Positions 33,492 to 42,804 of a DNA stretch of 64,000 nt are shown here, in pieces. The notes under the pieces are model-generated. The model was not told the origin of the DNA, searched no databases, and saw nothing but the letters and a program-made list of their open reading frames with translations. The position numbers were made by a program, and so were the translations under genes. The number at the start of each line of letters is the position of its first letter. The first letter of the stretch is position 1. Source of the stretch: Pseudomonas resinovorans NBRC 106553 (GTDB taxonomy: Bacteria > Pseudomonadota > Gammaproteobacteria > Pseudomonadales > Pseudomonadaceae). The stretch is taken from assembly GCF_000412695.1 (NCBI RefSeq), contig NC_021499.1, forward strand, positions 5,084,001-5,148,000, read 5' to 3'.

Positions 33492-35336
33492 ATGAGCGAA
33501 CACCATATCCTGCTCGGCCTGGGCGGCATCGGCGCGGCGGCGTTGTTCTGCCAATGGCTGGCCTGGCGCCTGCGCCTGCCGGCGATCCTCTTCCTGCTGC
33601 TGGCGGGCATCATCGCCGGCCCGGCCACCGGCCTGCTGGACCCGCAGGCGCTGTTCGGCCCGCTGCTGTTCCCGCTGATTTCCCTGTCGGTGGCGCTGAT
33701 CCTGTTCGAGGGCAGCCTGACCCTGCACTTCTCCGAATGGCGCGAGATCGGCCGCGTGGTACAGCGCATGGTGACCATCGGCGCCCTGCTCACCTGGGCG
33801 GTGATCACCCTGGCCACCCACTGGCTGCTGGATTTTTCCTGGGACCTGGCACTGCTGTTCGGCACCCTCACGCTGGTCACCGGCCCCACGGTGATAGTGC
33901 CCATGCTACGGGTGGTGCGGCCCAAGCCGTCGATCGCCAACATCCTGCGCTGGGAAGGCATCGTCATCGACCCCATCGGTGCGCTGCTGGCGGTGGTGGT
34001 GTTCAGCCTGATCGTCAGCCGCGATGGCCAGGGTGGCGGCCTGAGCGCGGGCCTCGCCACCTTCGCCGCGGTGATCGCTTGCGGCGTGGTGCTGGGCGCC
34101 ATCGGCGGCTGGCTGTTCGGCCAGGTACTGCGCCGTCACTGGCTACCGGAGTACTTGCAGAACCTCGCCGCCCTGGCGGCGGTACTGGGCGTGTTCATCG
34201 CCGCCAACCTGCTGGTGAACGAGTCCGGCCTGCTGGCGGTGACGGTCATGGGCATGTGCCTGGCCAACATGCGCGCAGTGGATGTACGGCAGATCCTGCA
34301 CTTCAAGGAAAACCTCAGCGTGCTGCTGATCTCCGGGCTGTTCATCCTGCTGGCGGCGCGCCTGGACTTCAACGCGCTGCTGGCCATGGGCCCGGCCACC
34401 CTGTTGCTGCTGGCGGTGATCCAGTTCGTCGCGCGGCCGCTCTGCGTGGCAGTGAGCACCGCGGGCTCCAGCCTGAGCTGGCGGGAACGCGCGCTGCTGG
34501 CCTGGATAGCCCCGCGCGGCATTGTCGCGGCGGCGGTGTCGGCGGTGTTCGCCCTGCGCCTGCACGAGGCCGGCCACGACCGGGCGCATCTGCTGGTGCC
34601 GCTGACCTTCCTGGTGATCATAGGCACCGTGGTGCTGCAAAGCGCCACCGCCCGCCCCCTGGCGCGCCTGCTGAAGGTGGCGGAGCCGGCGCCCTCGGGC
34701 TTCTTGATCATCGGAGCCAATCCGGTGGCCAGGGAACTGGGCAAGGCCCTGCAGAACCTCGGCAACCGGGTGCTGCTCACCGATTCCAGCTGGGAGAACG
34801 TGCGCGCCGCACGCATGGACAACCTGCCCACCTACTTCGGCAACCCCACCTCCCAGCACGCCGAGGCGCACCTGGACCTCGTGGGGCTCGGCCACCTGCT
34901 GGCGCTCTCCCCCTCCAGCGAACTCAATGCCCTGGCCTGCATGCACCTGCGCCACGAGTTCGGCCGCCAGCGCCGCTTCACCCTCCCCGCCGGCCACGAA
35001 AGCCGGCGCAGCGACAAGCACCGTGCCAGCGACACCGTGCGCGGCCGCCCCCTGGGCGGTGCGCCGCTGAGTTACCCACAGTTCGCCAGCTACCTGGCCA
35101 AGGGGGCCGATGTGCGTACCACCACCCTGACCGCGGCCTTCGGCTGGGAGGAATACCAGGCGCTGCACGGCAACCGCGCCACCCTGCTGCTGGCACGCGA
35201 CCCGCGCGGCTGGGTGCACGTGGCTACCCAACCGCTGGACTTCACGCCGGAAAAGGACTGGACCCTGGTATCGCTGATCGAGGCCGAAGCGCCGCTCGCC
35301 GCTTCCGCTGACCAGGCCCTGGCGCACTCGCACTGA
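33492..35336 (+). CDS. Monovalent cation:proton antiporter (CPA1/NhaP type) with C-terminal nucleotide-binding region
   Basis: 614 residues with 12-13 membrane helices. It starts HHILLGLGGIGAAALFCQWL and includes LLAGIIAGPATGLLDP, the ion-pathway helix LTLVTGPTVIVPML, EGIVIDPIGALLAVVVF, and RALLAWIAPRGIVAAAVSAV. After about residue 395 comes a soluble region resembling TrkA-N (SGFLIIGANPVARELGKAL, then ENVRAARMDNLPTYFGN). Likely role: Na+/H+ or K+/H+ exchange for pH and salt homeostasis at the inner membrane. AAGGAATCCAG precedes the ATG. It diverges from xerD with 75 bp between. Confidence 0.88.
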   Translation: MSEHHILLGLGGIGAAALFCQWLAWRLRLPAILFLLLAGIIAGPATGLLDPQALFGPLLFPLISLSVALILFEGSLTLHFSEWREIGRVVQRMVTIGALLTWAVITLATHWLLDFSWDLALLFGTLTLVTGPTVIVPMLRVVRPKPSIANILRWEGIVIDPIGALLAVVVFSLIVSRDGQGGGLSAGLATFAAVIACGVVLGAIGGWLFGQVLRRHWLPEYLQNLAALAAVLGVFIAANLLVNESGLLAVTVMGMCLANMRAVDVRQILHFKENLSVLLISGLFILLAARLDFNALLAMGPATLLLLAVIQFVARPLCVAVSTAGSSLSWRERALLAWIAPRGIVAAAVSAVFALRLHEAGHDRAHLLVPLTFLVIIGTVVLQSATARPLARLLKVAEPAPSGFLIIGANPVARELGKALQNLGNRVLLTDSSWENVRAARMDNLPTYFGNPTSQHAEAHLDLVGLGHLLALSPSSELNALACMHLRHEFGRQRRFTLPAGHESRRSDKHRASDTVRGRPLGGAPLSYPQFASYLAKGADVRTTTLTAAFGWEEYQALHGNRATLLLARDPRGWVHVATQPLDFTPEKDWTLVSLIEAEAPLAASADQALAHSH

Positions 35337-35353
35337 GAAACGCCTGAAACGAA

Positions 35354-35376
35354 CAAGGCACCCGCTGGGTGCCTTG
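35354..35376. terminator. Hairpin between convergent antiporter and thioesterase genes
   Basis: CAAGGCACCC-GCT-GGGTGCCTTG forms a perfect 10-bp stem just after the antiporter stop and before the thioesterase 3' end. It lacks a strong T-run, so it is a weak intrinsic terminator. Confidence 0.6.
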
Positions 35377-35381
35377 TGCAT

Positions 35382-35810
35382 TCAGGCCGCGCTGACCACA
35401 TCGGGGAAGGCCGCCAGTACCTGCACCGGGCGCTTCTCCTCGTCTATGGCGACGAAGCTGAACAGGCCGCTGATGGCCCGCTCGCGACTCGCGCTGTACA
35501 TGTCCTCGACGAACACCTCCACCTCGACCTTGAGGCTGGTGTTGCCCACCTTCACCACGCGGCCCACCAGTTCGACGATGGAGCCTGCCGGGATCGGGTG
35601 CTTGAAGTCGATGCGATCGCTGGAGACGGTCACCAGCGGCAGGCGGCAGAAGCGCGTGGCGGTGATGAAGGACACCTCGTCCATCCAGGCCAGGGCGGTG
35701 CCGCCGAACAGGGTGTTGTGATGGTTGGTGCTGGGCGGGAATACCGCCTTGGTCACCCGGCTCTCGGACAATGCGGTCCGGCGGGCGATCTCTTGCTCTC
35801 TCGGGGTCAT
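35382..35810 (-). CDS. Acyl-CoA thioesterase (hotdog fold, YciA/BACH-like)
   Basis: 142 residues, one hotdog domain. Conserved elements are SRVTKAVFPPSTNHHNTLFGG, here HHNTLFGGTALAWMDEVSFI with the catalytic Asp in AWMDE, then TVSSDRIDFKHPIPAGSIVEL and VEVFVEDMYSASRERAISG. The last third carries the thioesterase loop FSFVAIDEEKRPV. It hydrolyses acyl-CoA to free acid and CoA in the cytosol; chain-length preference cannot be read from sequence. It converges with the antiporter gene. Confidence 0.9.
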   Translation of the reverse strand: MTPREQEIARRTALSESRVTKAVFPPSTNHHNTLFGGTALAWMDEVSFITATRFCRLPLVTVSSDRIDFKHPIPAGSIVELVGRVVKVGNTSLKVEVEVFVEDMYSASRERAISGLFSFVAIDEEKRPVQVLAAFPDVVSAA

Positions 35811-35951
35811 GCCACTACTACCTGAATCGAATACCTGTGGCTGCCACTCGTGCGGCGACTCTTGTACTTGTTCTGCGCTGCCGGATAGGCAGGAATGCTT
35901 CCGTCCGGGGCGGCCGGCGGGGCGCGGATTATCCCCCGCAGCCGGGCAACA

Positions 35952-35985
35952 AAAAACCCGCCGAGGCGAACCTGGGCGGGTTTTT
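35952..35985 (-). terminator. Intrinsic terminator of the rpsP-rplS operon
   Basis: On the minus strand AAAAACCCGCC and GGCGGGTTTTT pair across a short loop 17 nt after the rplS stop and end in a T-run. It closes the four-gene operon. Confidence 0.88.
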
Positions 35986-36002
35986 CTGGAAAGCCGGGTC
36001 GA

Positions 36003-36353
36003 TTAGACCAGCTTCTCCTTGATACGAGCTGCCTTGCCGGACAGTTCGCGGAGGTAGTACAGCTTGGCCTTGCGCACGTCGCCGCGACGTTTGACGCTCA
36101 GGCTGTCAACCAGCGGGGAGTAGGTCTGGAAGGTACGCTCAACGCCAACGCCGTTGGAGATCTTGCGTACGGTGAAGGCGCTGTTCAGGCCGCGGTTACG
36201 CTTGGCGATGACCACACCTTCGAAGGCCTGCAGACGAGCACGGTCGCCTTCCTTCACTTTTACTTGAACGATTACGGTGTCGCCGGGGGCGAAAGCCGGA
36301 ATCTCTTTGGACATTTGTTCAGCTTCGATCTGCTGAATGATCTTGTTGGTCAT
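36003..36353 (-). CDS. rplS: 50S ribosomal protein L19
   Basis: 116 residues, full length. Landmarks: [80 protein letters not shown] and [20 protein letters not shown]. It sits at the 30S/50S interface. It is the last gene of the rpsP-rimM-trmD-rplS operon, 44 nt after trmD, and is followed by a strong terminator. Confidence 0.97.
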   Translation of the reverse strand: MTNKIIQQIEAEQMSKEIPAFAPGDTVIVQVKVKEGDRARLQAFEGVVIAKRNRGLNSAFTVRKISNGVGVERTFQTYSPLVDSLSVKRRGDVRKAKLYYLRELSGKAARIKEKLV

Positions 36354-36397
36354 CGCTATGCTCCTAAGACAGGCCTTCTGGGCGTGCCATCGATACG

Positions 36398-37150
36398 TTA
36401 ACTATCGTTCCGCTGGCGGATGTATTCCTCCAGCAGCTTTTTCTCTTCTCCAGAAAGCGAGCGGCAATCCAGAAGATCGACCCGACGTTCCCAGGTGCGC
36501 CCAAGCGCCTGCTGCAAACGCCATCGCCGGATGTGTTCGTGGTTGCCGCTGAGCAGCACCTCGGGAACACGCTTGCCTGCATACAACTCCGGTCGGGTGT
36601 AATGCGGGCAATCGAGCAGGCCATCCGTAAAGGAGTCCTCCTCGGCGGAGTCCGCGTGGCCCAACGCTCCGGGCAGCAACCGCGTCACCGCATCGATCAG
36701 CACCATGGCCGGCAGCTCACCGCCGGACAGGACGTAGTCGCCAATCGACCATTCCTCATCGACGTGCTCCTCAATGAAGCGTTCGTCGATGCCTTCGTAG
36801 CGCCCGGCGATGAGGATCAATGCCTCCTCGTTCGCCAGCTCGCGCACGGCCGCCTGCTTCAGCTGGCGCCCCTGCGGCGAGAGGTAGATCACCTTCGCCT
36901 TGCCCTCTGTCGCTGCCTTGGCTGCCGCCAGGGCCCGTTCCAGGGGCTGGATCTTCATCACCATTCCAGGGCCACCACCGAAGGGACGGTCGTCCACCGT
37001 TTGGTGGCGGTCCTCGGTGAAGCTCCGCGGATTCCAGCAGTTGAGCTTGAGCAGCCCCTGCTTCACCGCACGACTGGTGATGCCGTACTGGCTGATGGCG
37101 GCGAACATCTCGGGAAAGATGCTGATGACTTCGACCTGCATGTTCTTCAT
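36398..37150 (-). CDS. trmD: tRNA (guanine-37-N1)-methyltransferase TrmD
   Basis: 250 residues. SPOUT-family features: [20 protein letters not shown] at the N-terminus, [20 protein letters not shown], the trefoil-knot AdoMet site [15 protein letters not shown] and [20 protein letters not shown], and [20 protein letters not shown] before the C-terminal tRNA-binding part. It makes m1G37 in tRNAs reading CUN, CCN and CGG, preventing +1 frameshifts. The start is at 37150 or, three codons in, at 37141 (MQVEV). It follows rimM by 9 nt. Confidence 0.97.
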   Translation of the reverse strand: MKNMQVEVISIFPEMFAAISQYGITSRAVKQGLLKLNCWNPRSFTEDRHQTVDDRPFGGGPGMVMKIQPLERALAAAKAATEGKAKVIYLSPQGRQLKQAAVRELANEEALILIAGRYEGIDERFIEEHVDEEWSIGDYVLSGGELPAMVLIDAVTRLLPGALGHADSAEEDSFTDGLLDCPHYTRPELYAGKRVPEVLLSGNHEHIRRWRLQQALGRTWERRVDLLDCRSLSGEEKKLLEEYIRQRNDS

Positions 37151-37159
37151 GTCAGGGCC

Positions 37160-37696
37160 TCAGAAATCGGCGTCCCATTCCACCCGCATCTCGCCGGCTT
37201 CAAGGTCGATCGCTTGTACGCACTGCTCCGTGTAGGGCAACAGGCGTTCACGCTCGTCCAGGCTGCCAGCGCAGGGCTTGACCACCATCACATCGTTGGC
37301 GCCGGTCTCCAGGAGGTGATCGATGCGGCCGAGCAGTTGCCCGTCCTGGTTGATCACATTGAGACCTTCCAACTGGTGCCAGTAGAACTCGTCTTCGTCG
37401 AGATCCGGCAGTTCGCTGCGGGGAACGCAGATATCGAATCCTGCGTAGGTACGGGCGACTTCGCGGTCGACCAACCCTTTCAGCTTCACCACCAGGACCT
37501 TGCCGTGCACACGTCCACTGGCGACTTCAACCTGCTTCACCTCGTTGTCACGCTTGAGCGTCCAACGGGTGTAATCGAGCACGTTATCCAGCGGATCGGT
37601 GAAGGAATACACCTTCACCTCGCCACGTACGCCATGCACCGAGAAAATCTTGCCGAGAACGATGAGTTCGTCGGCGGGGGCCGGCGTCGTGCTCAT
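37160..37696 (-). CDS. rimM: 16S rRNA processing protein RimM
   Basis: 178 residues. RimM_N barrel: ELIVLGKIFSVHGVRGEVKV then YSFTDPLDNVLDYTRW. The PRC-barrel half has DEFYWHQLEGLNVIN, GQLLGRIDHLLETGANDVMVV and LLPYTEQCVQAIDLEAGEM. RimM assists 30S head maturation by binding S19. It lies between rpsP (8 nt upstream) and trmD. Confidence 0.96.
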   Translation of the reverse strand: MSTTPAPADELIVLGKIFSVHGVRGEVKVYSFTDPLDNVLDYTRWTLKRDNEVKQVEVASGRVHGKVLVVKLKGLVDREVARTYAGFDICVPRSELPDLDEDEFYWHQLEGLNVINQDGQLLGRIDHLLETGANDVMVVKPCAGSLDERERLLPYTEQCVQAIDLEAGEMRVEWDADF

Positions 37697-37704
37697 AAGA
37701 AGGC

Positions 37705-37956
37705 TTAGGCTGCAGCCTTGGCAGCTTCCTTCAGCAGCTGAGCAACGCGCTCAGACGGCTGGGCACCCTGGCTCAGCCAGTAGGTAGCGCGTTCCTGGTT
37801 TACGGAGAGCTTGACTTCAGCACCCTGAGCAACCGGGTTGAAGAAACCGATGCGCTCTACGAAGCGACCGTCGCGCGCGTTGCGGCTGTTGGTCACGGTC
37901 AGGTGGTAGAAGGGGCGCTTCTTGGAGCCGCCACGGGCAAGACGGATGGTTACCAT
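37705..37956 (-). CDS. rpsP: 30S ribosomal protein S16
   Basis: 83 residues, typical size. It begins [20 protein letters not shown] and continues [20 protein letters not shown] and [21 protein letters not shown]16 is an early 5'-domain 30S assembly protein. It is the first gene of the operon; a promoter candidate lies at 38018-38045, about 60 bp upstream. Confidence 0.97.
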   Translation of the reverse strand: MVTIRLARGGSKKRPFYHLTVTNSRNARDGRFVERIGFFNPVAQGAEVKLSVNQERATYWLSQGAQPSERVAQLLKEAAKAAA

Positions 37957-38017
37957 TGAACTTCGTTCCTATAGTCAGTGCTTTTCAAGCATGGGCCATG
38001 GGCCCGAAAGGCCGCAT

Positions 38018-38045
38018 ATTCTAAAGATTATCCGGCCGATTGCAA
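38018..38045 (-). promoter_or_regulatory. Sigma70-type promoter of the rpsP operon
   Basis: On the minus strand TTGCAA (38045-38040) and TAGAAT (38023-38018) are separated by 16 bp. These match the -35 and -10 consensus at 4/6 and 5/6. They lie in AT-rich sequence just ahead of rpsP and after the ffh 3' hairpin. Confidence 0.65.
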
Positions 38046-38055
38046 ATCTCTTTTA

Positions 38056-38077
38056 CTGGCCACCGGTCGGTGGCCAG
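38056..38077 (-). terminator. Hairpin downstream of ffh
   Basis: CTGGCCACC-GGTC-GGTGGCCAG is a perfect 9-bp stem just after the ffh stop at 38081. On the minus strand it is followed by TAAAAGAG rather than a T-run, so termination would be weak; it may instead protect the mRNA 3' end. Confidence 0.55.
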
Positions 38078-38080
38078 CGT

Positions 38081-39454
38081 TTACATCTTCGGCATGCCGC
38101 CGGGGAACATGCTCCCCATGCCGCGCATCATCTTGGCCATGCCGCCTTTGGCGGTGACCTTCTTCATCATCTTCTGCATCTGTTTGTGCTGCTTGATGAG
38201 GCGGCCGACGTCCTGCACCTGGGTGCCGGAGCCGAGGGCGATACGGCGCTTGCGCGAGCCGCTGATGACTTCGGGGTCGCGACGTTCGGCAGGGGTCATG
38301 GAGTTGATGATCGCCTCCATCTGCTTGAACTGCTTCTCCGCGGCGCCCTGGGCGTTGCCCATCTGCGCCAGGTTGACGCCACCGAGCATCGGCAGCTTGT
38401 CCATGAGGCCGCCGAGGCCGCCCATGTTCTTCATCTGCTGCAGCTGGTCGCGGAAGTCTTCGAGGTCGAAGCCTTTGCCTTTCTTGATCTTCTTCGCGAG
38501 CTTCTCGGCCTTCTCGCGATCCATGGTCTGCTCGGCCTGCTCGATCAGGCTGAGCACGTCGCCCATGCCGAGAATGCGCGAGGCCACGCGGTCCGGGTGG
38601 AAGGGGTCGAGGGCTTCGGTCTTCTCGCCCATGCCGAGGAACTTGATCGGCTTCCCGGTGATGGCGCGCACCGACAGGGCGGCACCGCCACGGGCGTCGC
38701 CGTCGACCTTGGTCAGCACCACGCCGGTCAGCGGCAGGGCGTCATTGAAGGCCTTGGCGGTGTTGGCGGCGTCCTGGCCGGTCATGGCGTCGACCACGAA
38801 CAGGGTTTCCACCGGCTTGATGACGGCGTGGACCTGCTTGATCTCGTCCATCATCTCGGCATCGACGTGCAGGCGACCGGCGGTGTCGACGATCACCACG
38901 TCGATGAACTTGAGCTTGGCCTCGCGAATCGCCGCCTGGGCGATATCCACTGGCTTCTGGCTGTTGTCGGAGGGGAAGAAGGTGACGTCGATGTCGTTCG
39001 CCAGGGTTTCCAGCTGCTTGATCGCCGCCGGGCGGTAGACGTCCGCGGACACCACCAGCACGGTCTTCTTCTTGCGCTCCTTGAGGAAGCGCGCCAGCTT
39101 GCCCACGGTGGTGGTCTTGCCCGCGCCCTGCAGGCCGGCCATCAGGATCACCGCCGGCGGGGCGGCGTTCAGCGCCAGGTCCTCGTTGGCGGCGCCCATC
39201 AGCTCCACCAGTTCGGCCTGGACGATCTTCACGAAGGCCTGGCCGGGGGTCAGGCTCTTGGAAACCTCGGTACCGACCGCACGTTCCTTGATCTTGTTGA
39301 CGAAGTCCTTCACCACCGGCAGGGCGACGTCGGCCTCGAGCAGGGCCATGCGCACTTCGCGCAGGGTGTCCTTGATATTGTCCTCGGTCAGCTTGGCCTT
39401 GCCGGTGACATGGCGCAGCGTCTGTGAGAGGCGGTCGGTAAGGTTTTCAAACAT
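38081..39454 (-). CDS. ffh: Signal recognition particle protein Ffh
   Basis: 457 residues from the ATG at 39454 (MFENLTDRLSQTLRHVTGKA), preceded by AAGGAACGCGC. The N domain is followed by the SRP GTPase: P-loop GLQGAGKTTTVGKLARFL, VVSADVYRPAAIKQLETLA, DTAGRLHVDAEMMDEI (G3), TKVDGDARGG (G4). The C-terminal M domain is methionine-rich (MKNMGGLGGLMDKLPMLGG and the final KMMRGMGSMFPGGMPKM). With 4.5S RNA it targets membrane proteins to FtsY/SecYEG. It diverges from the cytochrome-assembly-like gene. Confidence 0.97.
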   Translation of the reverse strand: MFENLTDRLSQTLRHVTGKAKLTEDNIKDTLREVRMALLEADVALPVVKDFVNKIKERAVGTEVSKSLTPGQAFVKIVQAELVELMGAANEDLALNAAPPAVILMAGLQGAGKTTTVGKLARFLKERKKKTVLVVSADVYRPAAIKQLETLANDIDVTFFPSDNSQKPVDIAQAAIREAKLKFIDVVIVDTAGRLHVDAEMMDEIKQVHAVIKPVETLFVVDAMTGQDAANTAKAFNDALPLTGVVLTKVDGDARGGAALSVRAITGKPIKFLGMGEKTEALDPFHPDRVASRILGMGDVLSLIEQAEQTMDREKAEKLAKKIKKGKGFDLEDFRDQLQQMKNMGGLGGLMDKLPMLGGVNLAQMGNAQGAAEKQFKQMEAIINSMTPAERRDPEVISGSRKRRIALGSGTQVQDVGRLIKQHKQMQKMMKKVTAKGGMAKMMRGMGSMFPGGMPKM

Positions 39455-39610
39455 GCGCGTTCCTTTCGGGCTTTCGTGAGCCCCGGCTGAGCTTGCGGCA
39501 GGCGGCGGAGTATAACGAACTGTAGGCGCCGCCGACACCGCCAGCGGTCTTTCACCGGCAGGGCTTGTATGCCAAACTCACTGCCTTTCGGGCTTGCCTT
39601 ACAAGGACTT

Positions 39611-40411
39611 ATGCACCCTCTGTTGCCCAGCCTCCTGGCTGCATTCCTCTACGCGGGCACCACTGGCTACCAGGGCCTTCGCCTTGGCCAGCGCATCACG
39701 CCGGACAAGCGCCTGCTGATCCTCGGCGGCGGCCTGGCCCTGCTCGCCCATTGCACCGCACTCCTGTTCCAGCTGGTGACCCCTGCGGGGCTTTACCTGG
39801 ACTTCTTCAATGCGGCCAGCCTGATCGCCGCCGCGGTGATCCTGCTGACCATCGTGGCCATCGCACGGATCCCCATCGAGAACCTGCTGCTCCTGCTGAT
39901 GCCCCTCGGCGCCCTGACGGTGCTGGCGGCGGCCCTGGTACCGGGCGGCACGTCCCAGGCCATCAACGAGGGGCCGGGCATCCTCGCCCATATCCTGCTG
40001 TCGATCCTGGCCTACGGCCTGCTGACCATGGCGGTGTTCCAGGCCCTGCTGCTGCTGCTGCAGGACCACCAGCTCAAGCACAAGCATCCCTCCGGGCTGA
40101 TCAAGAACTTCCCCGCCCTGCAGACCATGGAAAGCCTGCTGTTCGGCTTCCTCTGGGCCGGCTGGTGCCTGCTGTCGCTGTCGCTGATCTCCGGCTGGGT
40201 ATTCGTCGACAACCTGTTCGCCCAGCACCTGGCGCACAAGACCATTCTTTCCTGTATCGCCTGGATAGTGTTCAGCGTGCTGCTCTGGGGCCGTCATCAA
40301 CTCGGCTGGCGCGGGCACAAGGCGATCCGCTGGACCCTGGCGGGCTTCTGCCTGCTGATGCTGGCCTACTTCGGCAGCAAGCTGGTCCGCGAATTCATCC
40401 TTCACGTCTGA
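39611..40411 (+). CDS. CcsA/YpjD-like cytochrome c assembly membrane protein
   Basis: 266 residues from the ATG at 39611 (MHPLLPSLLAAFLYAG), with AAGGA 3 nt before it; a reading from 39569 lacks a ribosome site. There are eight membrane helices. The CcsA/CcmC-type features are weak: no clear WWD haem motif, but WAGWCLLSLSLISGW and AHKTILSCIAWIVF match the inner-membrane YpjD branch that accompanies ffh in many gammaproteobacteria. The function of this branch is unclear. It is 7 nt from the CBS-domain gene and probably forms an operon with it. Confidence 0.82.
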   Translation: MHPLLPSLLAAFLYAGTTGYQGLRLGQRITPDKRLLILGGGLALLAHCTALLFQLVTPAGLYLDFFNAASLIAAAVILLTIVAIARIPIENLLLLLMPLGALTVLAAALVPGGTSQAINEGPGILAHILLSILAYGLLTMAVFQALLLLLQDHQLKHKHPSGLIKNFPALQTMESLLFGFLWAGWCLLSLSLISGWVFVDNLFAQHLAHKTILSCIAWIVFSVLLWGRHQLGWRGHKAIRWTLAGFCLLMLAYFGSKLVREFILHV

Positions 40412-40418
40412 CCACCCC

Positions 40419-41243
40419 ATGCACGGATTGCTCGCCGGCCTTCTCCTCGGAATCACCCTCTCCCTGGTAGCCGGCGCGCTGGTAGCCTGGCTGGCGAGCC
40501 GACGCCGCCACGGCGTCGAGATCCAGCCGCAATCCCGCCTCCCGGTCGCGGTGTCCGATGCCCTGCAACGGGTCACCATCAGCGCCATCATGATTCCCCG
40601 CAGCGAGATCCAGGGCATCGACCTGGCCACCTCGCCCGAGGAGCTCCTCGCCCAGCTGCACAACGCCACCCACACGCGCCTGCCGCTGTACCGCGAGGAC
40701 ATCAACCAGATCGAAGGCATCCTGCACCTGCGCCAGCTGCCGCGCCTGCTGGCCGAGGGCCCGCCCAGGGCCGAGGCGCTGCTGGCGGTGAGCCGGGAAA
40801 CCTACTTCGTGCCGGAAAGCACGCCACTGCTGACCCAGCTGGTCAATTTCCAGAAGCAGCAACGCCGCCTCGGCATAGTGGTGGACGAATACGGCGATGT
40901 GGTCGGCCTGGTCAGCCTGGAGGACATCTTCCAGGAGCTGGTGGGCGAGTTCGGCAGCCTGGAAGACTTCGCCCCCAATCCCGGTATCCAGCCCCGCGAA
41001 GACGGTTGCTATGAGCTGGACGGCGCGTTGCACCTGCGCGAACTGAACCGCGTGCTCGGCTGGCACCTGCCCTGCGACGGCCCGAAGACGCTCAACGGCC
41101 TGATCACCGAAGCCCTGGAGCAGATTCCCGACTGCAGCGTCTGCCTCAAGGTCGGCCCCTACCGCCTGGAAATCCTCCAGTCCGGCGAAAACCGCGTGCA
41201 ACGGGTGCTCGCCTGGCGCGCCGGACTTACACCAAAGGCCTAG
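40419..41243 (+). CDS. CBS-pair/CorC-HlyC domain protein without the DUF21 membrane domain
   Basis: 274 residues. One N-terminal membrane helix (LLAGLLLGITLSLVAGALVA) is followed by two CBS domains (ISAIMIPRSEIQGIDLATSP and TYFVPESTPLLTQL...IVVDEYGDVVGLVSLEDIFQ). A C-terminal CorC_HlyC domain begins about residue 190 (DGCYELDGALHLRELNRVLGW). Standard CNNM-type Mg/Co exporters of this family carry a DUF21 transmembrane domain. Here it is replaced by a single helix, as in short CorC-like proteins. A role in divalent-cation or adenosyl-ligand sensing at the membrane is inferred. Confidence 0.85.
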   Translation: MHGLLAGLLLGITLSLVAGALVAWLASRRRHGVEIQPQSRLPVAVSDALQRVTISAIMIPRSEIQGIDLATSPEELLAQLHNATHTRLPLYREDINQIEGILHLRQLPRLLAEGPPRAEALLAVSRETYFVPESTPLLTQLVNFQKQQRRLGIVVDEYGDVVGLVSLEDIFQELVGEFGSLEDFAPNPGIQPREDGCYELDGALHLRELNRVLGWHLPCDGPKTLNGLITEALEQIPDCSVCLKVGPYRLEILQSGENRVQRVLAWRAGLTPKA

Positions 41244-41266
41244 TGGCCGCGCACCAGACGCCTCCC

Positions 41267-41272
41267 TATAAT
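41267..41272 (+). promoter_or_regulatory. Perfect -10 hexamer (TATAAT) ahead of the MFS pseudogene
   Basis: TATAAT occurs in the 247-bp gap between the CBS-protein gene and the MFS pseudogene. At 17-bp spacing the upstream hexamer is TGGCCG, a poor -35, so activity would need an activator or an extended element. The rest of this gap is GC-rich and shows no gene. Confidence 0.4.
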
Positions 41273-41490
41273 CGGTCGAGGCCTACCCCGCCCTCCCCGG
41301 CCCAGTCGCCACCCGCGACGCCGCGCCAACCGCCGCCCTGCGCGGCTCCCTGAGAAGCACCTGCAGCGGCCACCCGCCCGCAGCCCCTGATGCCGGCCAC
41401 CCTCCGCATCATCCCCGCCCCTCAGCAGCCAACGACCATCGACCTTCCCGCAGGAAGCGACCCCGATCCACGCCAAGGGATAACCACCCC

Positions 41491-42804
41491 ATGTCCAGCG
41501 CCGCCCTGAGCGACACACCGGCCACCACGCCGGCCAATTCCCCGACCCGCGTGGCCACCGCCAGCTTCATCGGCACCGCCATCGAGTTCTACGATTTCTA
41601 TGTCTACGCCACCGCCGCCGCGCTGGTGATAGGCCCGGTGTTCTTCCCGCAGACATCCAGCACCGCGCAGATGCTCTCGGCCTTCCTCACCTTCGGTATC
41701 GCCTTCCTCGCCCGGCCGCTGGGCTCGGCGCTGTTCGGCCATTACGGCGACCGCATCGGGCGCAAATCCACCCTGGTGGCGTCGCTGCTGCTGATGGGGG
41801 TGTCCACCACCCTGATCGGCCTGCTGCCCGGCTACGCGAGCATCGGCGCCTGGGCGCCCATCCTGCTCTGCGTGCTGCGCTTCGGCTAGGGCCTGGGGCT
41901 GGGTGGCGAATGGGGCGGCGCGGCTCTGCTCGCCACCGAGAACGCCCCTCCCGGCAAACGCGCCTGGTACGGCATGTTCCCCCAACTCGGCCCGTCCATC
42001 GGCTTCCTCGCCGCCAACGGCCTGTTCCTCGCCCTGGCCATGCTGCTGGACGACGAACAGTTCCGCAGCTGGGGCTGGCGCATTCCCTTCCTGCTCAGCG
42101 CGGCACTGGTGCTGGTCGGCCTCTACGTACGCCTGAAACTGGAAGAAACCCCGGTCTTCGCCCAAGCCATGGCACGCCAGGAGAAAGTCCGCGTGCCGCT
42201 GCTGGAGACCTTCTCCGGCCACTGGAAACCCGTGCTGCTCGGCGCCATGGCCATGGTGGTGTGCTACGCGCTGTTCTACATCTCGACGGTGTTCTCCCTG
42301 AGCTACGGGGTGGCCACCCTGGGCTACAGCCGTGAGACCTTCCTCGCCCTGCTCTGCTTCGCCGTACTCTTCATGGCCCTGGCCACGCCGATCTCGGCCT
42401 GGCTCAGCGATCGCCTGGGGCGCAAGCCGGTGCTGATCGGCGGCGCCATCCTGGCGATCCTCTCCGGGTTCACCATGGAGCCGCTGCTGACCCAGGGCTC
42501 GGTCTTTGATGTGGCGCTGTTCCTCTGCCTCTCGCTGTTCCTCATGGGTGTGACCTTCGCCCCCATGGGCGCCCTGCTGCCGGAGCTGTTCCCCACGCGG
42601 GTGCGCTACACCGGCGCGTCGGCGGCCTACAACCTGGGGGGCATAGTCGGCGCCTCGGCGGCGCCCTTCTTCGCCCAGAAGCTGGTGACCATGGGCGGTT
42701 TGAGCTGGGTCGGCGGCTATGTGTCGGTGGCGGCGGCGATCAGCCTGCTGGCGGTGCTCTGCCTGAAGGAAACCCGCGACAGCGACCTCAACCTGACGCG
42801 CTGA
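41491..42804 (+). pseudogene. MHS-family MFS transporter interrupted by an in-frame TAG
   Basis: The reading frame is continuous for 438 codons except for TAG at 41887-41889 (codon 133). Before it: MFS start RVATASFIGTAIEFYDFYVY and motif GHYGDRIGRKSTLVASLLLM. After it: GLGLGGEWGGAALLATENAP, FAVLFMALATPISAWLSDRLGRKP, ending [12 protein letters not shown]. In metabolite:H+ symporters this position reads R-F-x-Q-G-x-G-x-GGEWGGA, so the stop replaces a conserved Gln and is most simply CAG to TAG. All other residues look intact, implying a recent nonsense mutation or suppression. The substrate class would be a dicarboxylate or osmolyte. The last 17 nt overlap the convergent SGNH gene. Confidence 0.82.
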
